Numbered from the stretch's first letter, positions 1-8,995 are shown. The stretch is 64,000 nt of DNA from CBDBZL01 sp031399025 (GCA_031399025.1 JANNOJ010000095.1:1-64000), one strand, 5' to 3'. The notes: generated by a model not told the origin, from the sequence alone. Made by a program: numbers and translations.

Positions 1-47
1 CGCGCCACAGCCCGCTCACGCAAATCCATCGAATAGGGTCGGCTCAT
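1..47 (-). mobile_element. IS630-family transposase, N-terminal end (continues beyond window)
   Basis: Reading the minus strand from the ATG at 47-45 gives MSRPYSMDLRERAVAR, the usual opening of IS630-family DDE transposases before their helix-turn-helix domain. Only 15 codons lie in the window, so it cannot be told whether the gene is intact. The end of the element should lie to the right, where an inverted repeat is found at 77-120. The family assignment rests on recognising this start motif. Confidence 0.65.
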
Positions 48-76
48 CACTGCTGGCCTCCAACCCAGCCAGCAGC

Positions 77-120
77 TTGAATCAGATATCCAACGCCTTG
101 GAAATCCCAATCCGATTCAA
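77..120. repeat. 11-bp inverted repeat near the IS630 end
   Basis: TTGAATCAGAT at 77-87 and ATCCGATTCAA at 110-120 form an inverted repeat with one mismatch, 22 bases apart. It lies about 30 bases upstream of the IS630 transposase start. It may belong to the terminal region or promoter of that element. Confidence 0.45.
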
Positions 121-1207
121 CACAGCGTCATCCCGCTCTAGGTAGGCGGATCGCTGAGTTGCCAACCTGGCGAACGCTTGCGCAAGGCTGAAAGTCCTCT
201 GCATGCGAAAGCGTCCAGTGGAAAACGCCGGTGAGTCGCGCTGCTCTCCGGCCCTCCTCCCTAACCCGGGGCAGCAGGCCCGTCACGAGCCAAGATTCAG
301 GCTTGGCGCTGCTGCGTCCAGCTAGGCGCTCCTCGCAGCTCAGAGAGCTGCTCAGCCGCCGACCGGAGAGATGCCGCGCGGTCGTTGTCCGCTCCGAACT
401 CAAGATCCTGCTCCTGACCCAGAAACCCGATAGCGCCGCTCACGAGCCCAAGTGCGTCGAGCGCGGGCGCCGCTGTAGATCGACCCCGGGGCGCGAGCGC
501 TCCAATGACTGCGGCCAAGTCGCAAGAGCGGACCGCGCTCGCCTGAACATCGGTTCAGTCTGCGGAGGGTATGGCGATCCGAGCTGGGTGCGCCTGCGGG
601 AGGTACGCATTCCTAACTGGCTCGCCAGCTGGCGAGGCGAACCCGGCGCTGCGCGGCGACTATCGCGCTCAGCACCGCAATGGTGACCTCGACGAACTGG
701 ATGCCCGCGCGCTCCCCACGCACCTTGTCCCCGCCTCTTCCTTCATCGTTTCGATCGCCTTCCCCGCCGCGTTTCTGCAAAGGAGCCGGACATCGACGCT
801 TTCAGCTTCGGACCGACGTTTACATCGGGGTTGCGACGCCCGGAGACCGCGCCCCGCGCGATCATGCTGGCATTCGGGCCTGACGGCCGCGCAGACCGAC
901 TCTCGGATCGCGCTATCCGTCCTGCCCTTCCCGTCGCTACCGGCTGAGGCGCCACGCCCAGCATGATCGCGTTGGCCGCTAGAACTGATCCGGTCGCCGT
1001 TGCGGCGTAGGGTAGGCCCCCCCGGAGAGTACTTCGAACTTTCTTCCCACTTGGCTGGGCCGGTCGCATCACTAGCGCCATCATGTCCGGGCGCGCGGGG
1101 GGACGCCTCGCACCCTCCCCAAATTCGACTTGCTGGCAATCTACTCTTTCGCTAAGCAATTGGTCAGCCAAAGTAGCCAACACGCTACGAAGTTGAGGAG
1201 AGAGAGC
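121..1207. other. About 1.1 kb without a recognisable gene
   Basis: Several short open frames exist on both strands, but none shows a known motif, a convincing ribosome site or a coherent domain, and they overlap each other. One structural item stands out: a perfect 13-bp inverted repeat, GCGATCATGCTGG at 858-870 and CCAGCATGATCGC at 958-970. The last 80 bases are relatively AT-rich and probably carry the promoter of the Rieske gene that follows. The stretch is most likely decayed mobile-element or intergenic DNA. Confidence 0.5.
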
Positions 1208-2587
1208 TTGGCGACCCAACCGATTCAGTTCGATGACGAGCACTTCTACTCGGTTTTCTCGAACATTCCCTGGGGTGCGCGGATCAAGGAGATCCTGAGG
1301 CGCTCCGTCCGGAGGCGCAGCCTTGGCCTGGTCGCTCGAGTGCCCGGACTGGGAGGCGCGCGCATGGCGCTGGATCGGGCCGAGCTACAGCCGCTCCGGT
1401 CGAACAGCCGCTTCTTGTCCAGCTTCTACCGAGCCCCGTACGGCACGATCGAGAAGCCTTCGTCCCTCTCGGAGGTCCCCTGGGACTACGTCGAGAAGAT
1501 GCAGGACGACATCCCCTTCCTTGGTCTTCGCGAGTACTGGTATCCAACCGTCCGATCGAGCGAACTGGCGCACAACGAGCCCAAACCCTGGACCATTCTT
1601 GGCGACAACGTGGTGATGTTCCGCCAAGCGGACGGCACCCCGGCCGCGCTCGAGAACCGCTGTCCCCACCGCGGCGTCATGCTAAGCCTGGGACAGGTGG
1701 GGGTATGGAGCCCCGGCACGCTGACCTGCCGGTATCACGGCATGACCTTCGACGGCAAGGGCAACTGCCTCGCGTTCCTGGCGGACGGCCCGGACAGCCC
1801 CGCCTGCGGAAAGATCCGGGCGAAGTCCTATCCGGTCACCGAGCAGTGCGGCGTCGTGTGGATCTACATGGGCGACGAGGCTCCTCCCCCCTTACTCGAG
1901 AACCTGCCACACGCTGACACGGTGCTCGGTTCGGGAGACGACGGACTTACGGTCATGCAACGCCAGGAGATCCCGTACAGCTACCTCAACATGCTCGACA
2001 ACACGGTCGATATGACCCACGTCGGATGCCTGCACCGGACCTGTCTGATGTTCGGCGACCAGAAGCCCGCCGGTGGCGTCGATTTCGAGGAGTTACCCGG
2101 TAACGGCATCCGCGCTTTCCTGAAGGAGTCAGGTGGTCACGCTGGAGGCAAGCACATCGACAAGATCGAATGGTACGTTCCGAATCTGGTCTACCATGGT
2201 TCGCACATGATGGGCGGCAATATGCACGGCGGCTGGTTCTGGTTCGTGCCGAAGGATGTCGGCAGCTTCTGGGCGTGGCAGATCGCCACCATCAACGTGG
2301 GCAAGGTCGGACGCTTCAAGGCGAACATGCTGGCGCGCTTCTTGCGAATGGCGCTCGATTCGGGCGAGAAGCCCGGCACCGCCTGCTTTATCGGTGGCGA
2401 CGCCCCCATGCAACTGTCGCAAGGGCGGGTCGCGCGCTGGGACCTCGACCAGCTCGCCCGCACCGACCGGGCTGTCGTTCGGGTCCGGTCGATGATGAAA
2501 ATGGCGCACCGTGCGGAGGTGGCGGCCCGGTCCGAGCGCGGGAAGCCCGCACCGCGCTTGCGTCGCCCTGCCGAGCAGATGGGCTAA
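1208..2587 (+). CDS. Rieske [2Fe-2S] aromatic-ring/steroid-type oxygenase, alpha subunit
   Basis: This is the terminal oxygenase of a Rieske non-haem iron system, which hydroxylates or demethylates an aromatic or polycyclic substrate using electrons from a separate reductase. Counting from the TTG at 1208, the Rieske ligands are C152/H154 and C174/H177. The mononuclear iron site is D268-x2-H271-x4-H276, with a further acidic residue near 412. The TTG is preceded by GAGGAG at a good distance. Later starts at 1364 or 1499 would give lengths closer to typical family members, so the first 100 residues are uncertain. No reductase or ferredoxin gene is nearby. A TonB receptor follows after 184 bases and may import the substrate. 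A broken relative lies at 12556-12753. The substrate is unknown. Confidence 0.8.
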   Translation: MATQPIQFDDEHFYSVFSNIPWGARIKEILRRSVRRRSLGLVARVPGLGGARMALDRAELQPLRSNSRFLSSFYRAPYGTIEKPSSLSEVPWDYVEKMQDDIPFLGLREYWYPTVRSSELAHNEPKPWTILGDNVVMFRQADGTPAALENRCPHRGVMLSLGQVGVWSPGTLTCRYHGMTFDGKGNCLAFLADGPDSPACGKIRAKSYPVTEQCGVVWIYMGDEAPPPLLENLPHADTVLGSGDDGLTVMQRQEIPYSYLNMLDNTVDMTHVGCLHRTCLMFGDQKPAGGVDFEELPGNGIRAFLKESGGHAGGKHIDKIEWYVPNLVYHGSHMMGGNMHGGWFWFVPKDVGSFWAWQIATINVGKVGRFKANMLARFLRMALDSGEKPGTACFIGGDAPMQLSQGRVARWDLDQLARTDRAVVRVRSMMKMAHRAEVAARSERGKPAPRLRRPAEQMG

Positions 2588-2697
2588 CGGGACAGGTCCT
2601 GGCGCGGATATCTTGGGCGCCAGGCGCCCGCCCTGCTCGCCTTAAGGCGAAGCGGACCGACATCTCGCCTTGGCGACGAAAGATGTTTCGACATATA

Positions 2698-2709
2698 TTG
2701 TGATAACAA
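2698..2709. promoter_or_regulatory. Palindromic operator-like site upstream of the TonB receptor
   Basis: TTGT-GATA-ACAA is a short perfect palindrome in an AT-rich stretch (about 2685-2720) of otherwise GC-rich DNA. It ends 62 bases before the receptor start. Such sites often bind TetR-, LacI- or GntR-type repressors. No regulator gene is adjacent, so this is inference from sequence shape only. Confidence 0.35.
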
Positions 2710-2771
2710 ATACATTGTGCCAAACGGTGGATTAGACCGGTACCCAAGCCGGCCAAAGGGAGAGGGATAAG

Positions 2772-5078
2772 ATGACGCGTCGTGCACCTATGAAGAGCTT
2801 CGGTCGGCTTCGCCCTGTGCTGTTGGGAGCAACGGCGCTGGTGGCTGCTTCGATGTCGGCGCCGGGACGGGCGCAGACCGCGCCAGTTCCCGCGCGGGAG
2901 GAGGGGGTTCCTCAGACCACCGAGGGCATCGCCGAGATTGTGGTCACCGCCGAACGGCGCGAGACCTCGCTTCAGAGAACGTCCGTCGCGGTCTCGGCGT
3001 TCGACCAGGGCGAACTGGATAAGTCGGGTGCCCGTGATATCCGCGCCCTGACTTCGCAGGTGCCGAGCTTCCAAATCTCCGCGCCTCAGGGTATCGCCTG
3101 GCTCTTCCTGCGCGGCGCGGGGAACTCAAACCCTACGGCCGGCGGCGACAATGGCGTCGCGTTCCACTACGATGGCGTGTATATGGGGTTCCCCGCCGCG
3201 GGGCTCGCCGACATCTGGGACGTGGAGCGCGTGGAGGTTTTGCGTGGGCCGCAGGGAACCTTGTACGGCCGGAACTCGACAGGTGGGTCGATCAACATCA
3301 TCCCGGCGCGGCCGGGTGCCGAGGCTGAGACGTTCGGCGATTTGACGCTGGGGGATTACGACCTGCTCCGCGCCCGCGGAGTGGCCAACATTCCAATCAC
3401 CGACTCGCTGCGCACTCGCGCGTCGTTCACTGTGACAGAGCGAGGAGGCTACCAGCGTAACCTCTTCTCCCAAAGCAACTCGTCGCTGGACGACCTTCAC
3501 TCCTATGTGGGCCGGCTCGTCACCGAGGCCGAGCTTGGACCCGACACGCGGTTCACGCTCACCCTGATGAAAGCGCGCGCGACCGGCGCCCTGTCGAGTC
3601 CCGTCAGGAAGAATGGCTACTCGTCGATCCACACGGGGATCGCCGACGCCTACGGTCTGTCGATCGCGCCGCAGCCTGACGACCCTCGCGAGTCCAGGAA
3701 GGACACGCCCGAGGACGCCACCTACGAGACCTTTGGGGCGACGGGCACGCTAACGCACCAGTTCTCCGAGCTGACCGCCAAGGTGGTCGCTGCGTACTAC
3801 AACATCAGCAACGAGACCCTTAGCGACTTCGATGGGACGGAGCTTGATCTCGACACCTTCTATGGGTTGGACAAGGTGCGCCAGGGATCGGTGGAGGCGC
3901 AGCTGCTCTCGCCATCAAGCGGACGCTTCACCTGGATCGTCGGCGGCAGCTACTTCCACCTGTGGAACCGGCGGGTGAACGAGGTCGTCCTGTTCCGGGC
4001 GGCGAACCGTACCAACATCGGCGGCACGGTGTCTGCGTCGGGGAGGCTGTGGACAGACTCGATCGCCGCGTTCGGTCAGGCCTCGTACCGCCTGTCCGAC
4101 GAGCTGAAACTCACCGCGGGCGGGCGGTGGACGTGGGACGAGAAGAGGAACTACGCGGAAGCCTCGACGCCGGTTGATCCGACCTTGCTAGGCCTCCCGC
4201 CGTCGACGTTCGGTCTCACCTCCTATCCAACCGGCTTCCGCGTCACCAGAACCCGCCCCACCGGTGGGCACGACGAGAACTGGTCGGCACCGATGGGACG
4301 TGTCGCGCTCGACTATCAGGCCACCGCTGACAACTTCCTCTACGCGTCGGTGTCTCGGGGCTACAAGTCCGGCGGCCTCGAGACCTACGACAGCCAGACG
4401 CCGCCCACAGAGCCAGAGACGGTCTGGTCGTACGAGATCGGATCCAAGAACTACTTCCTGGATCGCAGGCTGCAGCTCAACTTAGCCGCCTTCTACGCGT
4501 CGACCCAGGACATCCAGAACTTCGCCTTCGAGGCAGGGTCGCCACTCCCCAGCTTCACCAACATCGGCGACGGCGACGCGTACGGGGTTGAAGTCGACTA
4601 CCGCGCCCTCATCACCGAGGCGCTTCGCTTGAGCGGAAGCGTCGGCTATCTCCACACGAGCTACGACGGAACCGAGTCGCTCGACGTCGCTAACACTGCC
4701 GCGGGTTTGCAAAGCACGGCGGGCAACCGGTTCGTCAACTCGCCGGAGTGGTCAGCTTCCACCAATCTTGAGTATGACATCGAGACCTCAGCCGGCACGT
4801 TCACCCCGAGGGTGGACTGGACCTATCGCGGGCGGACCTACTTCACCATCTTCGAGAAGCCCGACGAGAGCCAGGGTTCCTACAGCAAGTTCGATCTCAA
4901 GCTGATCTTCCGCGATCTGGCCCAGCGCTGGAGCGCCGAGGCCTTCGTAAACAACGTGACCGATAAGGACGTGATCAACACCATGCTCGTGCCGGGTGGC
5001 GATCAGGGACCGGACTCCCCCTTGGTTTGGTACGACCCTCCGCGGACGTACGGCATGCGGCTCGGGTACCGGTTCTAG
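2772..5078 (+). CDS. TonB-dependent outer-membrane receptor
   Basis: This 768-residue protein is an outer-membrane gated channel that takes up a scarce substrate using TonB-ExbBD energy. A signal peptide covers about residues 1-34. A TonB-box-like segment, EIVVTAERRE, follows at about 56-65. The plug domain contains VLRGPQGTLYGRNSTGG, and the protein ends in a beta-barrel strand closing with the aromatic GYRF. An AAGGGAGAGGG ribosome site precedes the ATG. It follows the Rieske oxygenase gene in the same direction, which suggests uptake of the oxygenase substrate, as in many sphingomonad catabolic loci. The true ligand cannot be read from the sequence. Confidence 0.9.
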   Translation: MTRRAPMKSFGRLRPVLLGATALVAASMSAPGRAQTAPVPAREEGVPQTTEGIAEIVVTAERRETSLQRTSVAVSAFDQGELDKSGARDIRALTSQVPSFQISAPQGIAWLFLRGAGNSNPTAGGDNGVAFHYDGVYMGFPAAGLADIWDVERVEVLRGPQGTLYGRNSTGGSINIIPARPGAEAETFGDLTLGDYDLLRARGVANIPITDSLRTRASFTVTERGGYQRNLFSQSNSSLDDLHSYVGRLVTEAELGPDTRFTLTLMKARATGALSSPVRKNGYSSIHTGIADAYGLSIAPQPDDPRESRKDTPEDATYETFGATGTLTHQFSELTAKVVAAYYNISNETLSDFDGTELDLDTFYGLDKVRQGSVEAQLLSPSSGRFTWIVGGSYFHLWNRRVNEVVLFRAANRTNIGGTVSASGRLWTDSIAAFGQASYRLSDELKLTAGGRWTWDEKRNYAEASTPVDPTLLGLPPSTFGLTSYPTGFRVTRTRPTGGHDENWSAPMGRVALDYQATADNFLYASVSRGYKSGGLETYDSQTPPTEPETVWSYEIGSKNYFLDRRLQLNLAAFYASTQDIQNFAFEAGSPLPSFTNIGDGDAYGVEVDYRALITEALRLSGSVGYLHTSYDGTESLDVANTAAGLQSTAGNRFVNSPEWSASTNLEYDIETSAGTFTPRVDWTYRGRTYFTIFEKPDESQGSYSKFDLKLIFRDLAQRWSAEAFVNNVTDKDVINTMLVPGGDQGPDSPLVWYDPPRTYGMRLGYRF

Positions 5079-5327
5079 GCGCAGCGCGCAGTCCTGAGCA
5101 TAGCGGTCGCCACTGATGAAGATCATCCTGCGTCAAGGCTTGTGGCTGCCCCTCGGGCGGGTGCGTGGAGGTCGCCCGGCAGGAGGACGCATGTTTCGTA
5201 TTGCGATGCGACGGTCGCGATCTGCCTACCAGACCGCGATCCTTGGCGAGCATAGCGGCCGCGCCTGATTGCCCCCAATGCATCCTGAGGTGCACTGATC
5301 TTCCGCTGGTTACGCGGGCACCTTGGG

Positions 5328-5550
5328 TTAGCCCGTCAATCGCTGCTCGGCCGGGTCGGGGGTGAGATACCCCAGGGCCGAGGGCATGCGGTGCCGATTG
5401 TAGGTGCTGCGATCTATCCGAACCGGGCGCGCGCTTCGCCGTGCCTGGCCCGGCGGCATCGGTGGACGAGCTCAACCGGCAAGGTGGGCAAGAAGCTCTC
5501 GATGGGCGCGTTGTCGTCGCAGCTGCCGGTGCGGCTCATCGACGCTGTTG
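5328..5550 (-). pseudogene. IS3-family transposase (OrfB integrase core), frameshifted C-terminal remnant
   Basis: On the minus strand two frames together give the end of an IS3-type integrase. The first reads SMSRTGSCDDNAPIESFL...ELVH, and the second reads DRSTYNRHRMPSALGYLTP followed by AEQRLTG and a stop at 5330-5328. The pieces correspond to the conserved NAPxESF and YNxxRxHSALG blocks. The frame changes near 5430. The N-terminal part is missing. The flanking DNA at 5079-5327 and 5551-5638 shows no recognisable gene. Confidence 0.75.
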
Positions 5551-5638
5551 TGCCAAGAGCGTCAAGGTGCACCTCGCCACTTTGCCTAAGCCAACTAGCG
5601 CGCTAGCACGGTTGCGCAACGTCTGAAGGAGAGCGCCT

Positions 5639-6259
5639 GTGGCAAGCAATGGACGGTCCCGGCGGGAGCAGCGGTACACGAGGGTGGCGATCATCCTGCA
5701 CTGGCTCATGGCGCTGGTGATCGTCTGGCAGATCTGGATCGGCGTTTGGATGACCGGGGCGGTCAACGATCCGGCAACGCAGGCTGCGGCCTACGAGGCG
5801 TTCCAGTTCCACAAGTCGCTCGGCCTCACGCTGCTGGTGCTTGCCGTCCTGCGTCTCTTATGGCGGCTGACCAACCGCGTGCCGCCGCTACCGGCCCACA
5901 CACCCGGCTGGCAGAAGGTAGCGGCCCGCCTGTCGCATTACACGCTCTACGCCTTCATGGTGCTCATCCCGCTGAGCGGATGGATCTACGTCTCGACCGG
6001 GTGGAACAGCGATACGGGCACCGCCTTTGCCATCCCCACCGTATGGTTCGGGCTGTTCGAGTGGCCCCATATTCCCGGGTTGGATGGCAACGGGCCCCTG
6101 GCCGACATCGTCGTCGAGATGCACGGACTGCTCGCCTTTCTGCTCACCGTGCTGCTCGTGCTCCATGTCGCCGCCGCCCTCAAGCATCACTTTGTCGACC
6201 GCGACTTGGCCCTGTGGTCGATGCTGCCGTTCATCTCCCGCCCATCTGCAAGGGAATAG
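5639..6259 (+). CDS. Cytochrome b561 family di-haem membrane protein
   Basis: A 206-residue protein with four hydrophobic helices at about 17-38, 59-77, 100-120 and 155-180. It carries four helix histidines, H21, H58, H162 and H176, placed as expected for two b-type haems. The family passes electrons between quinol and periplasmic acceptors, including superoxide. The start is a GTG with GGAG about eight bases upstream. The next gene, encoding a YceI protein, begins 9 bases later. Cytochrome b561 and YceI genes are frequent partners, and YceI proteins bind isoprenoid or quinone-like lipids, so a joint role in quinone-linked redox or stress tolerance is likely. Confidence 0.9.
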   Translation: MASNGRSRREQRYTRVAIILHWLMALVIVWQIWIGVWMTGAVNDPATQAAAYEAFQFHKSLGLTLLVLAVLRLLWRLTNRVPPLPAHTPGWQKVAARLSHYTLYAFMVLIPLSGWIYVSTGWNSDTGTAFAIPTVWFGLFEWPHIPGLDGNGPLADIVVEMHGLLAFLLTVLLVLHVAAALKHHFVDRDLALWSMLPFISRPSARE

Positions 6260-6268
6260 CTCGCTACC

Positions 6269-6847
6269 ATGCTCGTTCATCTGCGCTCGCTCCTGGCGCT
6301 TCTCGCCGCGTCGCTCCTGGCGCTGGCCCCGATCGCGGCACAGGCCCAGGCGTTCGATTGGAACGTCGATCGCGGATCGAGCGCCATCCGCTTTTCCGGG
6401 ACCCATGCAGGAGAGCGGTTCAACGGCAGCTTCAGCCAGTGGACGGCGCGCATCCGCTTCAACCCGCGCGACCTTGCCGGCAGCCGAATCATCGTGGTAA
6501 TCGAGACCGCCAGCGCCACCACCGGCGACCGGGTGCAGGAAACCACTCTTGCGAACGGCGAATGGTTCGACAGCGGCAACCATCGCTACGCCAATTTCCG
6601 CAGCACCAGCATCACCGCGCTCGGTCGCAATCGCTACCAGGCGCGCGGCGTGCTGGAGATCAAGGGCAAGGAGACGCCCGTGACGCTGCCCTTCACCCTC
6701 GCGCTCGACGGCAACCGCGCTCGCGCCACCGGCAGCCTCACCCTGGACCGGGTGGCGCTCAATCTCGGTATGCAGGCCGATCCGCGAGCGCAATGGGTGA
6801 GCCGCAACATCGCGCTATCGATCACCGTTGCGGCCACGAGAGGCTGA
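6269..6847 (+). CDS. YceI family periplasmic lipocalin-like protein
   Basis: This 192-residue protein has a classic signal peptide (positively charged start, leucine/alanine core, cut near AQA-QA at about 26-28). The mature part has the YceI pattern: D-R-G-S-S-I-R-F, a G-x-F-N-G-S-F-S segment, R-T-A-S-A-type strands and K-G-K-E-T-P-V-T-L-P-F near residue 130. The family forms a lipocalin-like barrel that binds polyisoprenoids. It is probably co-transcribed with the cytochrome b561 gene, from which it is separated by only 9 bases. Confidence 0.88.
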   Translation: MLVHLRSLLALLAASLLALAPIAAQAQAFDWNVDRGSSAIRFSGTHAGERFNGSFSQWTARIRFNPRDLAGSRIIVVIETASATTGDRVQETTLANGEWFDSGNHRYANFRSTSITALGRNRYQARGVLEIKGKETPVTLPFTLALDGNRARATGSLTLDRVALNLGMQADPRAQWVSRNIALSITVAATRG

Positions 6848-6973
6848 GGAGTCATGCGGGGGCCGGCGCCGGGGGTCCGCGAATGGCGCTCATTGTGACG
6901 GTTAGCGCTTTCCTACAGTAACCCAAATGGTTCATGCAAGGCTGAACTTCAGCAGCAAGGAACCGACCGCGCT

Positions 6974-7387
6974 ATGTCTTTCCTGGAAGCGATCATCGGC
7001 CCCGTCGCCTCGATCATCGACAAGGTGATTCCCGACAAGGAGGCGCGCGAACGGGCCAAGCTCGAACTGTTGCGGCTGGAGGGCACGCATGAACTCAAGC
7101 AACTCGAGACCCGCCTGGGGGCGATCATCGCCGAAGCGAATTCGGAGGATCCCTGGACCAGCCGCGCGCGCCCGAGCTTCCTCTACGTGATGTACACGCT
7201 GCTGCTGTTTGCCATCCCCATGGGCATCCTATCGGCATTCGAACCCGCCGCCGCGCGCAACATCTCCCAGGGCATGAACGCCTATCTCAACGGCCTGCCG
7301 GAGGAGCTCTACGTGCTCTTCGGCACGGGGTATCTCGGCTACACGGCCGCGCGGCAGTGGGGCAAGGCCAAGGCGGCCGGGCGTTAG
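6974..7387 (+). CDS. Holin family protein (3TM type, gene-transfer-agent-like)
   Basis: A 137-residue protein with an amphipathic, charged N-terminal half (about residues 20-55, probably helical), then hydrophobic segments at about 69-90 and 108-126. The layout and the SRARPSFLYVMY motif match the 3TM holin family linked to phage and gene transfer agent release in alphaproteobacteria. No endolysin, capsid or tail gene is near, so here it stands alone. It may be a domesticated phage relic or a component of a gene transfer agent scattered over the chromosome. Confidence 0.7.
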   Translation: MSFLEAIIGPVASIIDKVIPDKEARERAKLELLRLEGTHELKQLETRLGAIIAEANSEDPWTSRARPSFLYVMYTLLLFAIPMGILSAFEPAAARNISQGMNAYLNGLPEELYVLFGTGYLGYTAARQWGKAKAAGR

Positions 7388-7413
7388 GATCTCGCGCCGC
7401 GGCCATGGCCCGT

Positions 7414-7873
7414 TCAGGCCAGTGGCGGCTGGACGATGCTCCCGCGTTTCGGGGTCAGGAGATAGAGCAACCCGCCGGCCGCGATAGCGAGCGCCGGGCT
7501 ACTACAAGCACCAGGCTCGCCTGACGCGCGATCCACACACAGGCGATGATCGCCGCCAGCGGCATGGCGAGGTCCCAGCCGCTCCACTTGTTCTCTGCCG
7601 CCGCGATCCGAGCAGCAGGATCGAGACTTCGGGCGGACGAAAGCGGGGCGAGACATGCGCCAGCGCGCGTGGCAGCAGCCTGTTCGCCGCCAACGCGTAG
7701 GAGAGGCGCGTGGTGTTCATCCGCGTCTCGAGCGGGTGGGCGCAGATCGACATCGCTGCCGCCAGCGCCTGCGCCATGCCGGCCAGCGGGATGGCGTCCT
7801 CCCCCGCGCCGCCGCTGCCCGCCGCCGGACCGGCCCGGCCTTGCCTCGTGCGCGGCGGGCGCGACGCTGGCAA
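7414..7873 (-). pseudogene. Amino-acid permease (APC family), decayed C-terminal part
   Basis: Three minus-strand frames in succession give pieces of one transporter. From about 7873 to 7625 the text includes TRMNTTRLSYALAANRLLP and then HVSPRFRPPE, matching the APC-family loop ahead of a late helix. From about 7625 to 7500 it reads WSGWDLAMPLAAIIACVW. From about 7500 to 7414 it reads AGGLLYLLTPKRG and then a stop. At least two frameshifts separate them and the N-terminal helices are missing. This decayed gene fills most of the interval between the holin gene and aroQ. Confidence 0.6.
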
Positions 7874-7969
7874 ATGCGGTCATGGGCACGGCGCACCGGC
7901 GGTGCTTTGCCTTGCGCCGGGCAGCGGCTATCAGCGCGGTTCACCCCGACGCCCACGCGGAGCAAGCCC

Positions 7970-8404
7970 TTGGCCGATACGATCTATGTCCTGAACGGCC
8001 CCAACCTGAACCTGCTCGGACTGCGCGAGCCGGAGATCTACGGGCGCGAGACGCTCGACGAGATCGCCGCGCGGCTGGAGGATCGCGGACGCGAGCTGGG
8101 CCTCCAGATCGAGCTGCGCCAATCCAACCACGAAGGCCATCTGATCGACTGGCTGCACGAAGCGCAGAGCCAGACCGCCCGCGCGGTGATCCTCAACGCC
8201 GGCGCGCTGACCCACACCAGCCTGGCGCTCCACGACGCGATCCGGGCCATCACCACGCCCGTCATCGAGGTACACATCTCCAATCCGCAGGCGCGCGAGG
8301 CCCATCGCCACAAAAGCTATGTCGCCATGGCGGCGAAGGGAACCATCGCCGGCTTTGGCATCTATGGCTACGAACTGGCGCTGATCGCCGCCACAAAACT
8401 GTAA
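7970..8404 (+). CDS. aroQ: 3-dehydroquinate dehydratase, type II
   Basis: Catalyses trans-dehydration of 3-dehydroquinate to 3-dehydroshikimate in the shikimate pathway. The 144-residue protein has the type II hallmarks: VLNGPNLNLLGLREPEIYG with the catalytic tyrosine at about 24, RQSNHEGHLIDWLH, NAGALTHTS and EVHISN with the catalytic histidine. The start is taken as TTG at 7970, with GGAG seven bases upstream. An upstream in-frame ATG would add residues unlike the family. It is followed by accB after 92 bases, the usual aroQ-accB-accC order in alphaproteobacteria. Confidence 0.93.
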   Translation: MADTIYVLNGPNLNLLGLREPEIYGRETLDEIAARLEDRGRELGLQIELRQSNHEGHLIDWLHEAQSQTARAVILNAGALTHTSLALHDAIRAITTPVIEVHISNPQAREAHRHKSYVAMAAKGTIAGFGIYGYELALIAATKL

Positions 8405-8496
8405 CCAATCGGGCGCGGCGTGCGGCGCCCGCACTTGTGTTGCTGCGCAGCGCCCCCCATAGGCGGCCCACTTCACGATGATGCGATGAGGGTTCG

Positions 8497-8988
8497 ATGG
8501 CCGATGACCAGGGCAATGACGGCCGCTCCGCGGGCATGATGGTGGACACCGCGCGGGTCCGCGAACTGGCGGAACTGCTGAACGAGACCGGCCTGACCGA
8601 GATCGAGGTTGAGGATGGCGATCGCCGGATCCGCGTGTCGCGTGGCGCTACGGCGGGGGCGGCTGCGGCGTCATCGGCGGCGGCGTCTCCGCCGCCGCCT
8701 CCGGCCGCGCCAACACCCGCCGAAGCGGCGGCCGAACGCATCGCGGCCAATCTGGCCAGCGCCATCCGCAGCCCGATGGTGGGCACCGCGTATCTATCGC
8801 CCGAACCCGGGGCCGAGCCCTTTGTCAGGAAGGGTGATCGGGTCAGGGCCGGCGATACGCTGTTGGTCGTGGAGGCGATGAAGGTGATGAACCCCATTGC
8901 CGCCACCAGCGAAGGCATCGTCGAGGACATCCTGATCGAGAACGCGCAGCCGGTCGAATTCGACCAGCCGCTGATCGTGCTGGGCTGA
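8497..8988 (+). CDS. accB: Acetyl-CoA carboxylase biotin carboxyl carrier protein
   Basis: Carries the biotin that moves carboxyl groups between biotin carboxylase and the carboxyltransferase in the first step of fatty-acid synthesis. The 163-residue protein has an N-terminal helical part (about 15-45), an alanine/proline-rich linker (about 50-75) and the biotinyl domain. The modified lysine is K129 in EAMKVMN. The accC reading frame begins 7 bases after its stop. The length and layout are normal. Confidence 0.95.
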   Translation: MADDQGNDGRSAGMMVDTARVRELAELLNETGLTEIEVEDGDRRIRVSRGATAGAAAASSAAASPPPPPAAPTPAEAAAERIAANLASAIRSPMVGTAYLSPEPGAEPFVRKGDRVRAGDTLLVVEAMKVMNPIAATSEGIVEDILIENAQPVEFDQPLIVLG

Positions 8989-8995
8989 AGCGCGC

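Noticed and set aside
8405..8496. Hairpin GGGCGC...GCGCCC after aroQ as a terminator
   Set aside because: No T-run follows, and aroQ, accB and accC are normally transcribed together.
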